NCBI GenBank assembly: GCA_019894815.1
Contig: JAGXNU010000033.1
Span: 1 to 13,909 of the forward strand
Source: Promethearchaeota archaeon
Lineage (GTDB): Archaea > Asgardarchaeota > Lokiarchaeia > Sigyniarchaeales > SOKP01
Reading direction: 5' to 3'
DNA length: 13,909 nucleotides
The translations under genes and the position numbers were made by a program. The notes under the pieces are model-generated. The model did no database searches, was not told where the DNA came from, and saw only the letters and a list, made by a program, of their open reading frames with translations. Positions 1 to 7,668 of this stretch are shown in pieces; positions within the stretch are counted from its first letter, which is position 1; every line of letters begins with the position of its first letter.

Positions 1-1
1 G

Positions 2-130
2 ATCTCTTGTGGTGCTCAAATTGTTATTTTAAAATATAAAACTCCAGAGATCTTAAAACGATCAGGGCTTCCCCTATATAATGCTGCTAAGAGGAGAGAG
101 ATCCCTATATATGAAATAGCTACAACATAA
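2..130 (+). CDS. 3' end of an unrecognised protein (42 codons visible)
   Basis: A reading frame enters from the left edge and stays open for 42 codons to a TAA at 128-130. The visible C-terminus contains CGAQIV near its start, then an alternation of hydrophobic and charged residues (EILKRSGLPLYNAAKRREI), and ends in IATT. The residue composition and codon choice look like a real protein rather than translated spacer, since the frame is not dominated by Lys, Asn and Ile runs. I do not recognise the family. The stop lies 92 bases upstream of the TTG start of the CoA-ligase gene on the same strand. The two could be co-transcribed, but the gap is AT-rich and could also hold a promoter. Confidence 0.5.
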   Translation: MSCGAQIVILKYKTPEILKRSGLPLYNAAKRREIPIYEIATT

Positions 131-222
131 TTGGTAGTAAATTCTCTTTTTAGGGTAAAGAGTAAATAAAAATAACCATTATATTTTTTATCTTTCCAAT
201 TTCTTATTATTATAGAAAAATA

Positions 223-1575
223 TTGAAAAATTTAGATCCTTTTTTTCATCCGAGTAGTATTCTAATAATTGGCGTATCTCGTAAAACAGAGACGTTTTCT
301 TATACTATCCTTAAAAATTTATTAGAAATTTTTTATAGAGGGAAAATTTTCATACTAAACCCAAATGCTGATGAGATTTTAGGAGTTAAATCGTATCATT
401 CACTAGAGGAATTACCGGAGATACCTGAACTAGCGGTTATAGTCTTAAGTAAAAACGTTGCTTCTCTTTTTGAAAAATTAGCAAAATTTGGCGTGAAGAA
501 TATAGTCATCGAATCAGAATTACGCTTGGATACCGAAAAGGCAAATCTTATTGAACAATTAAATAAAATAAGTTTGGAATACGACGTAGCTTATATGGGA
601 CCTTCGATGATTGGTATCATTAATTTCGTAAATAACTTTACGACGTCGATTATACCCGTACGGCAATATTTAATGCAGAAGCATAGAAAAATTAAAAAGG
701 GTGTTAGTTTTATCGCTCAATCTGGAGGATTGGCCGGTGCGATGGGCTGGTGGGCACCATCTCAAGATATACCCATCTCTAAAGTGATTCATCTTGGATA
801 TGGGTTCGATATAGATGATGCAGATGTTTTAGATTATTTCATGGAAGACGAATCAACTCAAATAATCTTACTTTTTCTCAGAGAAATCACGGATAGAATA
901 ATAGAAGCAGTTAAAATAATTTCTCCAATTAAACCCGTGTTATTCTTCTACGTGGGCAAGGACTTTTCAAGAGAGAAGCAATTAAGCCATGCCGGTGGAA
1001 TGATGGTATCAAATTATATAGAATTATTTGAATTTGCGAAAATTTTTTTATGGTGTCCTGAACCGAAAGGACCTGCTTTAGGAATCGTTGGACCTAGTTC
1101 TGGAGCAATATATATTATAATTAAAGAAATGCGTAAACAGGGATTATCAATAGCAAAACTATCTAATAAAAACAAACAAACCATTTTAGATAAAGTTGGT
1201 GGCTCCACGTGCAATTTAGGAAATCCTGTTGATTATTGGCCACCTGACCGATTCGTTGGTACCAAAATATGTGGTATCTATAATACTTCCTCACATGCTC
1301 TCCTACAAGATGACGCCGTTGATGGATTGATTCTAGCTTTAGAATTCTTTGTGGAGATTGAATTTGATTTTAATATATTTGAAAACATAAAGGAATCTTA
1401 TCCAAATAAACCGATCGTAACTGTTTTAATTCAAGCTGAACGTGATGGATCAAAAAGAGTTATAAAAACGGCTTCAGATCTTAAAATTCCCGTTTTTGAA
1501 AATGAGGTAGAACGAGCCGTTCGAGGATACAAGCTTTTATATGATTGGCATTCGAAAATTAAAAAGAGAAAATAA
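223..1575 (+). CDS. NDP-forming acyl-CoA synthetase alpha-type protein (CoA-binding plus CoA-ligase domains)
   Basis: The 450-residue protein resembles the alpha subunit of archaeal ADP-forming acetyl/acyl-CoA synthetases, which convert acyl-CoA, ADP and phosphate to acid, CoA and ATP in the cytosol. Residues 4-100 match the CoA-binding Rossmann domain (LDPFFHPSSILIIGVS, later FILNPN and the ELAVIV strand). Residues 125-280 form the first ligase domain, with QSGGLAGAMG at 166-175 and LSHAGG at 254-259. His256 sits where the family carries its phosphorylated histidine. Residues 285-450 form the second ligase domain, with GPSSGA and GNPVDY at 333-338. Length is normal for a stand-alone alpha subunit. 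Two features are atypical: the usual GN after the substrate strand reads GYG (192-194), and the His loop lacks the common SHTG. The start is TTG; reading back to an in-frame stop at 163 finds no ATG. No ATP-grasp beta subunit is visible here, so substrate and activity are uncertain. Confidence 0.82.
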   Translation: MKNLDPFFHPSSILIIGVSRKTETFSYTILKNLLEIFYRGKIFILNPNADEILGVKSYHSLEELPEIPELAVIVLSKNVASLFEKLAKFGVKNIVIESELRLDTEKANLIEQLNKISLEYDVAYMGPSMIGIINFVNNFTTSIIPVRQYLMQKHRKIKKGVSFIAQSGGLAGAMGWWAPSQDIPISKVIHLGYGFDIDDADVLDYFMEDESTQIILLFLREITDRIIEAVKIISPIKPVLFFYVGKDFSREKQLSHAGGMMVSNYIELFEFAKIFLWCPEPKGPALGIVGPSSGAIYIIIKEMRKQGLSIAKLSNKNKQTILDKVGGSTCNLGNPVDYWPPDRFVGTKICGIYNTSSHALLQDDAVDGLILALEFFVEIEFDFNIFENIKESYPNKPIVTVLIQAERDGSKRVIKTASDLKIPVFENEVERAVRGYKLLYDWHSKIKKRK

Positions 1576-1631
1576 TTTACTACTTTATTAAATTGAAATT
1601 GTGGAATAATAAATAAGATACTAAATAAATA

Positions 1632-1642
1632 AGAAAAAAGAA
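1632..1642 (-). terminator. T-tract terminator candidate for the 1649-2917 gene
   Basis: On the minus strand a T-rich run (CTTTTTTCTT) begins about 7 bases after the stop of the membrane-protein gene. This fits the oligo-T type of archaeal terminator. No stable hairpin precedes it. The flanking sequence is generally AT-rich, so the call is tentative. Confidence 0.35.
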
Positions 1643-1648
1643 AGTAAA

Positions 1649-2917
1649 TTAGCTCGAAAAAATGTCTCTTAATTCTTCAGGAACTGAAGAAGATATATCA
1701 TCAGTTAAAGATAAAACGTACACCTTATCTCCACAATTACATCGAGCACTTTCAAATAAATAATACTGAAATTCATTTTTCCAAGTACATATTTGCACGT
1801 TTATGATTTCAGCAACTTCTCCGCATTCACAATAAATATTAACGTCCTTTCCATATGCAGGAATGATTTTTGCGAAATCTATAGGTGCACTTGCAAAATC
1901 AGATTCGTTTAACATTTCATTAATTTGATTCGAGATCTCTTTGCGTAAACGTGGAGTAAATTCTTCGATAACTCCTTCTTTTGCTTTAATATCAGTTAAA
2001 ACAATGAAATTTTGTTCAGCTTTTTCATGTTTTTTCTTTTTAGTCGAAATTGGGCTACTTAGTTGCTGTAAATTTTCAGGAATTGGTATAGGATCCATTC
2101 CTGGAGGATAGGCGAATGTATAGTAGTATTGTGTTAATCCCTTGAGGGTTTTTTGATTGACTAATTCTAAGTTTTCATAATCCGCACTATGAAGTACAAA
2201 TTTAATTAACTGAAGAGGTACTTTTAATCCCAATAGCTTGTCTCTTATGTTGCTAAGGACTTCTTGGACGTAGCTTTTTAAAACTGCTATATCATCACGA
2301 TTTTCAGTATATATATCATTCCGATTCTCTTCTTTAAATTTGGTCCATTTTCTTAGTACAGAGCCTTTTAAAAATTGTGGAAGCATGCAGAAAACGCATA
2401 AAATAGGAAACATGAATGTATAATCAATGGCAGGAATAAAAGCTAATACAGTAATAACTACTAACAAGGGAATAGTCACCATCAGGCTCGACTTGCGAAG
2501 TCGCTTGTCGGCTGAAGTATTAAAACCCTTCTGAATGGCAGTCTCTTCTGCTCGTGCCTTTACTTGATGTACTAAGTTATCTATTTCTCTTTCCTCAAAT
2601 TTTATCTTCAAAAGCTTGTCTTCTTCTTTAGTTCCTAAATTCTCTATTTTCGTTGTAAGTTTTTCGAGATATTTAGCAACACTTTTTTCTTTGAAAATGA
2701 AATCCAAAGTTTCTTCGGAAAAATAATCCAAGAAACGAGCAATGAATAATTTTTCTTCAACATCAGATATATCTTCCTGTTTCATCCCTAATGCTTCTTG
2801 AATTATTTGACCTTGTGATTTTCTTACGGGTCTTCGTGATCGTGATCGTTTTGACTCCCTCTCTTGATCTCCAGAAGAATCAGTATCCGTGTTCGGTTTA
2901 TTTTCTTGTTCAGTCAT
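1649..2917 (-). CDS. Unrecognised two-helix membrane protein with Cys-pair C-terminal domain
   Basis: I do not recognise a family for this 422-residue protein. The first ~35 residues are polar, then rich in Arg and Ser (ESKRSRSRRPVRK), and probably disordered and basic. Residues 45-135 are highly charged and helical, with coiled-coil character around 80-125. Two closely spaced hydrophobic segments follow, at about 145-163 and 166-183, which could form a membrane hairpin placing both ends on the same side. Residues 195-265 are again helical. A Lys-rich linker (293-298) leads to a C-terminal domain of about 110 residues with CEC at 363-365 and CNC at 393-395. These pairs are spaced like a zinc-ribbon-type metal site, and Cys377 lies between them. 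The start is the ATG at 2917. It runs opposite to the CoA-ligase gene, and the two converge with about 70 bases between their ends. The metal site is inferred from Cys spacing only. Confidence 0.75.
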   Translation of the reverse strand: MTEQENKPNTDTDSSGDQERESKRSRSRRPVRKSQGQIIQEALGMKQEDISDVEEKLFIARFLDYFSEETLDFIFKEKSVAKYLEKLTTKIENLGTKEEDKLLKIKFEEREIDNLVHQVKARAEETAIQKGFNTSADKRLRKSSLMVTIPLLVVITVLAFIPAIDYTFMFPILCVFCMLPQFLKGSVLRKWTKFKEENRNDIYTENRDDIAVLKSYVQEVLSNIRDKLLGLKVPLQLIKFVLHSADYENLELVNQKTLKGLTQYYYTFAYPPGMDPIPIPENLQQLSSPISTKKKKHEKAEQNFIVLTDIKAKEGVIEEFTPRLRKEISNQINEMLNESDFASAPIDFAKIIPAYGKDVNIYCECGEVAEIINVQICTWKNEFQYYLFESARCNCGDKVYVLSLTDDISSSVPEELRDIFSS

Positions 2918-3070
2918 AATTTCTCATTAAATTAATAGAATATGGTGAATAATTATGCGAATTTAATTAACTTTATGATCAAATCTAAACACATTTTAGA
3001 TAAAGCGATATGAGCATTATTATTTGTCGTTTACAACCGAAAATCAGTATAATTTGGAAAATGCATACGG

Positions 3071-3091
3071 AAAAAAAGAATAAATAAAAAA
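3071..3091 (-). terminator. T-tract terminator candidate downstream of the Nfu gene
   Basis: Read on the minus strand, a run of six T, a short interruption, and then seven T lie 35-55 bases after the Nfu-like stop codon. Paired oligo-T tracts of this kind are the usual archaeal intrinsic termination signal. The gene is probably monocistronic, because the next gene on the same strand starts another 150 bases on. Confidence 0.45.
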
Positions 3092-3125
3092 TGAAATACC
3101 TTAGAATATGTGTTCAAGCCGTGAA

Positions 3126-3365
3126 TTAATAAGGGACGTTAACTACCGCCTTAATTTCAGGTATAAATTGTTTGAGTGTTCTTTCAACACCGAATGTTAA
3201 AGTTTGCTGGGCGTGCATGCATCCCGCACAATGACCAAGCAAACGTACTTTCACTACTCCATCGTCCGTTACTTCGACAAACTCAATATCTCCACCATCA
3301 GCTTGTAGCTGAGGTCGAATTTTATCAATTACTTGTTTAATTTTTTCTTCATCCATTTTAATCAT
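3126..3365 (-). CDS. NifU C-terminal-domain (Nfu) iron-sulfur protein
   Basis: This 79-residue protein is a stand-alone NifU C-terminal domain. The family acts in the cytosol as a scaffold or carrier that receives an Fe-S cluster (usually a [4Fe-4S] bridging a dimer) and passes it to client apoproteins. The diagnostic features are present: an N-terminal helix ending RPQLQADGGDIEFVEV (17-32), a strand VVKVRLLGHC, and the cluster ligands C46 and C49 in HCAGCMHAQQTLTFGVE. The C-terminal PEIKAVVNV strand also matches the family. Length matches single-domain Nfu proteins, and nothing is missing. The ATG at 3365 is assumed; a second ATG three codons in (3356) is equally possible, as neither has a clear ribosome-binding site. 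No other Fe-S assembly gene lies in this window. A well-formed TATA box lies 43-50 bases upstream. Confidence 0.93.
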   Translation of the reverse strand: MIKMDEEKIKQVIDKIRPQLQADGGDIEFVEVTDDGVVKVRLLGHCAGCMHAQQTLTFGVERTLKQFIPEIKAVVNVPY

Positions 3366-3407
3366 TAGAATTTTTAATTATTTCTTAGTATAGTAAATAA
3401 AAGCTCC

Positions 3408-3415
3408 TATTTAAA
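3408..3415 (-). promoter_or_regulatory. TATA box for the Nfu gene
   Basis: The minus strand reads GCTTTAAATAGG here, a near-consensus archaeal TATA box (TTTAAATA). It is more GC-bounded than the surrounding AT-rich spacer. Transcription starting about 25 bases downstream would give a leader of roughly 20 bases before the ATG at 3365. Confidence 0.6.
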
Positions 3416-3571
3416 GCGTTTCTTAATAAAATATGGACGAATATTGTGAAATAATTATAATGCTATTGAGTTCAAATGAACTTATGAAATATAACGTTAT
3501 TTTTATTAAATATGAGCACTCTCTCCTTGTTGTAGAATAAAAAAGTATTTTTTCCATCTAAAACTCATTAT

Positions 3572-3580
3572 CTAAATAAT
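3572..3580 (+). promoter_or_regulatory. Possible TATA element for the helical-protein/GTPase pair
   Basis: The sequence CTAAATAAT is centred about 23 bases before the ATG at 3599, which would imply a leaderless or nearly leaderless transcript. A second candidate (TTATTAAATATG, around 3500-3511) would give a leader of about 60-70 bases. The spacer is AT-rich, so neither is certain. Confidence 0.3.
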
Positions 3581-3598
3581 AAGAGAATTGCGATACTC

Positions 3599-3976
3599 AT
3601 GAAACCTAATGAATTTGCAAATAGATTGAATGAAGTTCAAGAATTAATGGCAATGGAAAAGTATAAAGAAGCGCTCGTGCTTCTTGAGAACCTCAAAGAA
3701 CTTGATATGACCTCGGATTTTGATTATAATTTAACTCACAAATTATATCAACTAGATTCTAATTCCCGCTCATTATATAATCAACAAATAATCTTAGAGA
3801 GATTAAATTCAATTAACAAGGAAAAAACAATGATTTCAGTAACAGAGTTTAACGAAATGTTGAAACTGAGGGATAATCTTTTATTAGAGGAGCCAATCTT
3901 GAGAAGAGAACTAGAGATATTAATATTAAGAGGTATTATTTCCATCGAATTTAAAGGAAACATGCTAAAATTATAA
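3599..3976 (+). CDS. Small helical protein with possible winged-helix C-terminus (PCI-like layout)
   Basis: I cannot assign this 125-residue protein to a named family with confidence. Residues 1-70 are predicted helical, with a TPR-like stretch (MAMEKYKEALVLLENLKEL, 18-36) followed by a Tyr/Leu-rich helix. Residues 75-125 have the order expected of a winged helix: ISVTEFNEML, then a helix RRELEILILRG, then a beta-wing-like IISIEFKGNMLKL. Helical repeats capped by a winged helix is the layout of eukaryotic PCI domains, so a PCI-like fold is an inference worth testing, not an identification. The start is the ATG at 3599. The gene lies 24 bases upstream of a GTPase gene, in the same reading frame and interrupted by only one TAA. 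This strongly suggests co-expression and perhaps a functional or ancestral link with the GTPase. Confidence 0.7.
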   Translation: MKPNEFANRLNEVQELMAMEKYKEALVLLENLKELDMTSDFDYNLTHKLYQLDSNSRSLYNQQIILERLNSINKEKTMISVTEFNEMLKLRDNLLLEEPILRRELEILILRGIISIEFKGNMLKL

Positions 3977-4000
3977 ATTCCATCTTATAAAATACAACCA

Positions 4001-4666
4001 TTGAAAATCTCGGCTTTTTTAAACTTCTTTTTAGAAATATTAAAAATACTAAGTGATAAAATTATAATAATAGACGCCTTAGAGAAGACAATTCAACTAA
4101 AAATTGTTTACTATGGTCCAGCTCTGTCAGGAAAAACAACATCAATTAAACAATTGTTTAATCATTTTGGTAAGCAAGATGAGCTTTGCAGTATAGAAAG
4201 TACTGTAAGAAGGACTTTATTTTTTGATTATGGCATAATCTCCTTTCAAAACGAAGACTGGCTGCTCAAGCTTAATATATATTCATGCACTGGTCAAGAT
4301 TTCTATATCGTTACACGTCCAATAACTTTAAAAGGCGTGGATGGGATTATCTTTGTTGCGGATTCTCAAACTTCAGCTTTAGATCGGGATTTAGTTTCTT
4401 GGAATGAATTAAAAACATATTTTAAAGAAAATTTTGAAAAATTTCCCTTGGTGATCGCATTCAACAAGCAAGATTTGCCACGAAAATTTAGTTCCGAGAT
4501 TTTCCTAAAGAGAATCGATTATAAAACTTATAAAAATAAAGATATCAAATACACGATCGCGGTTAATGGAGAAAATATCTTGAGTAGCTTTGAAGATATC
4601 TTAAGATTGATTTTCATTAACATGAAAGTTAAGTCTGAACTTTTTCCAGCGATTCAGACTAAATAA
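4001..4666 (+). CDS. MglA-like small GTPase
   Basis: The 221-residue protein is a Ras-superfamily GTPase closest in pattern to the MglA group. In bacteria MglA is a polarity switch; in Asgard archaea such GTPases are numerous and of unknown role. Visible motifs are the P-loop GPALSGKT at 39-46 within the MglA-style KIVYYGP lead-in, RTLFFDY at 71-77 (switch I), CTGQ at 96-99 (switch II), the MglA-typical LKGVDGIIFVADSQ at 110-123, NKQD at 155-158 (guanine specificity) and AVNG near 187 (G5-like). The core is complete. The start is unclear: TTG at 4001 is the only conventional codon between the upstream stop (3974-3976) and the core. It adds about 30 residues with a hydrophobic or amphipathic stretch (3-24) that MglA proteins normally lack. 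That stretch might be a membrane-binding helix. No GAP (Roadblock/MglB) gene is adjacent; the partner candidate is the preceding small protein. Confidence 0.87.
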   Translation: MKISAFLNFFLEILKILSDKIIIIDALEKTIQLKIVYYGPALSGKTTSIKQLFNHFGKQDELCSIESTVRRTLFFDYGIISFQNEDWLLKLNIYSCTGQDFYIVTRPITLKGVDGIIFVADSQTSALDRDLVSWNELKTYFKENFEKFPLVIAFNKQDLPRKFSSEIFLKRIDYKTYKNKDIKYTIAVNGENILSSFEDILRLIFINMKVKSELFPAIQTK

Positions 4667-4727
4667 AATCATGCAATTTTAAGTAATAGCTCTTTATTAA
4701 TGAAATATTAATGATCTTCTGGGGATA

Positions 4728-5930
4728 TCAGAAAAAATCTGAGGAAACAGATGTTTGAAGCCGGATATTTCTCTGCTGATTATCTTCTAAAATAGTAATA
4801 AGCGAGGAAACATTTTGTTTAGTCTCGTACATGATCTCTTTCTCTTCTCCGGAAATCCATTCGCTAAATCCTTCTAATGTTGGAGATGTCTCAAATAACC
4901 CTTCAAGTAACCCTGAAAGTTTAACCGTCACACCATTGAGGTTGTCACTTGAAATGTTTTTGATTTTTACGATATATTTATGCATATCTGACTCGATAGA
5001 TATGATCTTAAACACTTTTTGAAGTTTTGACGAGAGTCCTTCAAATAAAGTTGGTGCACCCGAATGTTGACCAGCAAAAAGATCAGCCCCGATTTTAGCT
5101 TCATCAACGGGTTTTGATACTACGGTAATAGGAACATCAAACTTCATCTTATCACGACCAGTTAAAGGTTTACCGATTACTTTTAATGACCATCGAGTGT
5201 AATCACCATATTTAAATCCCCATTGTTCTTTTTCTTGTGCTTCCCAAACATATCTATGGGACGGTTCAGCAATTTCAGGAATCTTCAGGAATAAAAACCG
5301 TTTTTCGATGTTCGTTGTTTTTGCATCACCCGCTATAGCCGGAGGAAGCTTTTCTACTTTTCTACAAGTTTGACCATACGCATCGCAATAACATATCAAA
5401 TTTGCTTCTTGCAAGAGTCTTATTTCTATTTCTTTAAGTTCTTCTCCCGAAAAATTAACTTTAATTGTCTCTCCCGGTTTAAAAATGTCTTTCGAAAGAT
5501 TAATATTTAATCCCGATAAAGAAAATGATATTGGATTTGACTTTTTTGTTTGTATACCTTGAACCTTTGATCTTATCTCTATTTTCTGAGTTCTATTAAT
5601 GAGTAAATCATCATCTGGATTTATAGGATGAGGTTGTCTCATGATAAGCTTGATGTGATATTCTAAATTGCGGTTCTTTATGGTTGGGACAACATTATTT
5701 TTAATTAGTATTGTTCTATTTCGAACGTATTCTCCTGATTCAAAATTCCCCTTGGAAAAAATTTCTGCCTTAGCAATCTGTAGTTCTTTGGCACATGGAG
5801 GATTAGTTATAAGTTGTAGTCCGCTCCACATAATAGATGAATCTTCTTCAAAGATAAATTTAGAACTAATGATTAACTTATCTCCAAGGAACACGGAGCC
5901 ATTATTTAAATCTTTGAACTCGATTTTCAT
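4728..5930 (-). CDS. Arrestin-like multi-beta-sandwich protein
   Basis: This 400-residue cytosolic protein has no signal peptide or membrane segment and is beta-rich throughout. I read three sandwich domains. The first is about 1-122, starting with a GDKLIISSKFIFEED strand pair as in arrestin N-domains. The second is about 130-272, with IFKPGETIKVNF (149-160) and the run IPEIAEPS then GDYTRWSLKVIGK (217-254), resembling the arrestin pattern of a proline-rich 'P.sf' loop before a Y.I.v strand. The third is about 300-400, an Ig/CARDB-like domain with KYIVKIKNISSDNLNGVTVKL. A CYC plus C cluster (180, 182, 189) may bind metal. Arrestin-fold proteins serve as trafficking adaptors in eukaryotes and occur as Spo0M in bacteria, so an adaptor-like role is possible. 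The fold is inferred from weak motifs. The gene converges on the GTPase gene with 61 bases between their stops. Start ATG 5930. Confidence 0.55.
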   Translation of the reverse strand: MKIEFKDLNNGSVFLGDKLIISSKFIFEEDSSIMWSGLQLITNPPCAKELQIAKAEIFSKGNFESGEYVRNRTILIKNNVVPTIKNRNLEYHIKLIMRQPHPINPDDDLLINRTQKIEIRSKVQGIQTKKSNPISFSLSGLNINLSKDIFKPGETIKVNFSGEELKEIEIRLLQEANLICYCDAYGQTCRKVEKLPPAIAGDAKTTNIEKRFLFLKIPEIAEPSHRYVWEAQEKEQWGFKYGDYTRWSLKVIGKPLTGRDKMKFDVPITVVSKPVDEAKIGADLFAGQHSGAPTLFEGLSSKLQKVFKIISIESDMHKYIVKIKNISSDNLNGVTVKLSGLLEGLFETSPTLEGFSEWISGEEKEIMYETKQNVSSLITILEDNQQRNIRLQTSVSSDFF

Positions 5931-5954
5931 GGTCTTGACGAAGGTTTCTATTAC

Positions 5955-5963
5955 TATAAATTA
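5955..5963 (-). promoter_or_regulatory. Possible TATA box for the arrestin-like gene
   Basis: The minus strand reads TAATTTATA, beginning about 25 bases before the ATG at 5930. That spacing would put the transcription start at or next to the start codon, giving a leaderless mRNA. No Shine-Dalgarno-like sequence is seen before this ATG, which agrees with leaderless translation. Confidence 0.35.
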
Positions 5964-6092
5964 ATGGATTTTAATAATATTTATTATTGATCTACATAAC
6001 GCATTATGACAATTTAGTATTATTAAAATATTCAATGATTTGTGAAATTCTTTTTCTATAAGAAAAGAAAATCTAATTTATTTTCCTTTTGA

Positions 6093-7607
6093 TTAATAAT
6101 CTTTTAATAGCATATTTACAGCACTTTCTGCTCCTACCATTGCGCTTACAACACCTCCAAAATTTTCGCTCTGACCACCTATAAACCAGAGCCCTTTTAT
6201 GGGTGTTTTATGTAGAGGAGGTGGAACCTTAACATGTGGAACTGTTCCACCAAAAGCGTGATGTTTTAAGTGTGTTCGATTTTTAAAGTCTTCTGGAGTA
6301 AGAATAATTTTTGTTTTGGTGTGCTCCCGAAGACCTGGTATAAATTTTTCTGCTATATCTAAGAGTTTTTCAGCCCATTTCTCCTTATTTTCTTTCCAAT
6401 TACCATTTGTAGGGATATTAGGGGCAATAGTATAAACGGTTACAGCATGATGTCCTGGAGGAGCCATTTCAGGTGAATGTTTTGAAGGTATATATACTAA
6501 AAGACCATCTTTTCCTTCATGGTATATTCCTTTTTGACATTCCTTTATACTTTCGTTAATATCGTAAGTAAAGTAATAATAGCACAATGCTGCGTTATTT
6601 TGGTAAATAGATGGATCATAGTCTACACCTAGATGTACCATAAACACTGATTCAGTAGTGAAAAGAGGATCGATATAGGTTTTAATAAATTCTTGTGTAA
6701 TGTGCTCGCTCCCTACGAGATCTAAATATAATTCCTTTGCACCCCCACTCGCAATCACGAGATCAACTTCAACTTCTTCGTTATTAGATAAGAGAACACT
6801 TTTAACGCTTCCGTCTTCTAAATTAATTTTGTTAATAGCAGTATTAGTAAGGATTTTTCCACTTTTTTTTCCTTCAATAAATCCAGCGAGTGCCGCAATG
6901 ATAGTACCCATCCCATTTTCTATATAACTCCATGATTGTCTATGTTGGTGTCTTCCGTAATCAAGGGGTACTCTTTCGTCATATTGCGATTCAGCATTAA
7001 TTGTTGGTATTATCAATCCTGGAAATACTTCTGGAGAAGCTACATAATCAGCTAATATAGCAATGAATACTGCTTGGAGCTTCTTGTTTGTAAAACAATA
7101 GTCCATTAATTTCTGGGCACTCCATTCCTTTTTTTTCATGATTGGAAGGAAAGTCAAAAATAGTTTGATCTTAGAAAGAAAACCTTCCTTGTTTAAGAGT
7201 GCACTTACATCGTGAATCCTATCGTAAATTTTGAAATATTTATCCAAACCTTTAGCGTCTTCAGGAAAAAGTTCTTGGAGAAATTCCTTCCTCCAATATT
7301 TGCCTTGGAAATCTTTAGGTCTACTAATCCTAAAGTCAGGGAAGTAATTTTCTCTATAAGATTTGAGAGCTTTCACTTTATCTGAAATGCCAAGTTTCTC
7401 AAGAATTTTCCTTCCAGACTCACCCTCACCAAAATTAGGTATTAACATCTGACCCCAATCCCATTTATATCCCTCTTTCTCAATAGTCGCGGTTACCCCA
7501 CCAATCCTCTCATGTTGTTCATATACAGTTACAGAATGTCCTTCTTTTACGAGAAGTGCTGCGGCTGTAAGTCCTGCTAAACCGGAACCTATTACGGCAA
7601 TTATCAT
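6093..7607 (-). CDS. CrtI/phytoene-desaturase-family FAD oxidoreductase
   Basis: The 504-residue protein is a flavin amine-oxidase/CrtI-type flavoprotein. Family members desaturate, isomerise or saturate isoprenoid substrates such as phytoene, prolycopene and retinol. The N-terminus holds the FAD-binding Rossmann motif VIGSGLAGLTAA (5-16), with Glu30 (VYEQ) positioned to bind the ribose, followed by RIGGVTATIEKEGYKWDWG (34-52). This is the usual CrtI pattern of a GG loop and a GY.WD.G strand. The C-terminus carries the second FAD motif, GLWFIGGQSENFGGVV at 472-487. Length is typical. No signal peptide is seen; the Ala/Leu-rich first helix is part of the FAD fold. The gene is alone on its strand: the next gene upstream is the divergent HAD phosphatase, and the arrestin-like gene follows 162 bases downstream. 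The substrate cannot be read from sequence. A prenyl lipid, quinone or carotenoid is likeliest; no phytoene synthase is nearby. Start ATG 7607. Confidence 0.85.
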   Translation of the reverse strand: MIIAVIGSGLAGLTAAALLVKEGHSVTVYEQHERIGGVTATIEKEGYKWDWGQMLIPNFGEGESGRKILEKLGISDKVKALKSYRENYFPDFRISRPKDFQGKYWRKEFLQELFPEDAKGLDKYFKIYDRIHDVSALLNKEGFLSKIKLFLTFLPIMKKKEWSAQKLMDYCFTNKKLQAVFIAILADYVASPEVFPGLIIPTINAESQYDERVPLDYGRHQHRQSWSYIENGMGTIIAALAGFIEGKKSGKILTNTAINKINLEDGSVKSVLLSNNEEVEVDLVIASGGAKELYLDLVGSEHITQEFIKTYIDPLFTTESVFMVHLGVDYDPSIYQNNAALCYYYFTYDINESIKECQKGIYHEGKDGLLVYIPSKHSPEMAPPGHHAVTVYTIAPNIPTNGNWKENKEKWAEKLLDIAEKFIPGLREHTKTKIILTPEDFKNRTHLKHHAFGGTVPHVKVPPPLHKTPIKGLWFIGGQSENFGGVVSAMVGAESAVNMLLKDY

Positions 7608-7668
7608 ATCGAATTTAAAAATATTTTAATTCCATTAAACTTTTTGAATCTTAAAAAAAATTTAGCGG

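Noticed and set aside
2983..3001. Small hairpin ATCTAAA-CACAT-TTTAGAT upstream of the membrane-protein gene
   Set aside because: Seven AT-rich pairs with a five-base loop are expected by chance in a spacer of this composition, and there is no T-tract or conserved context.
3974..3976. Recoding of the TAA between the helical protein and the GTPase as an inserted amino acid
   Set aside because: Known archaeal recoding uses TAG (pyrrolysine) or TGA (selenocysteine), not TAA, so programmed insertion is unlikely. The in-frame layout itself is still reported.
5668..5964. A 98-codon plus-strand frame opposite the start of the arrestin-like gene
   Set aside because: It is antisense to a longer beta-rich coding frame with coherent protein character and has no recognisable motif.
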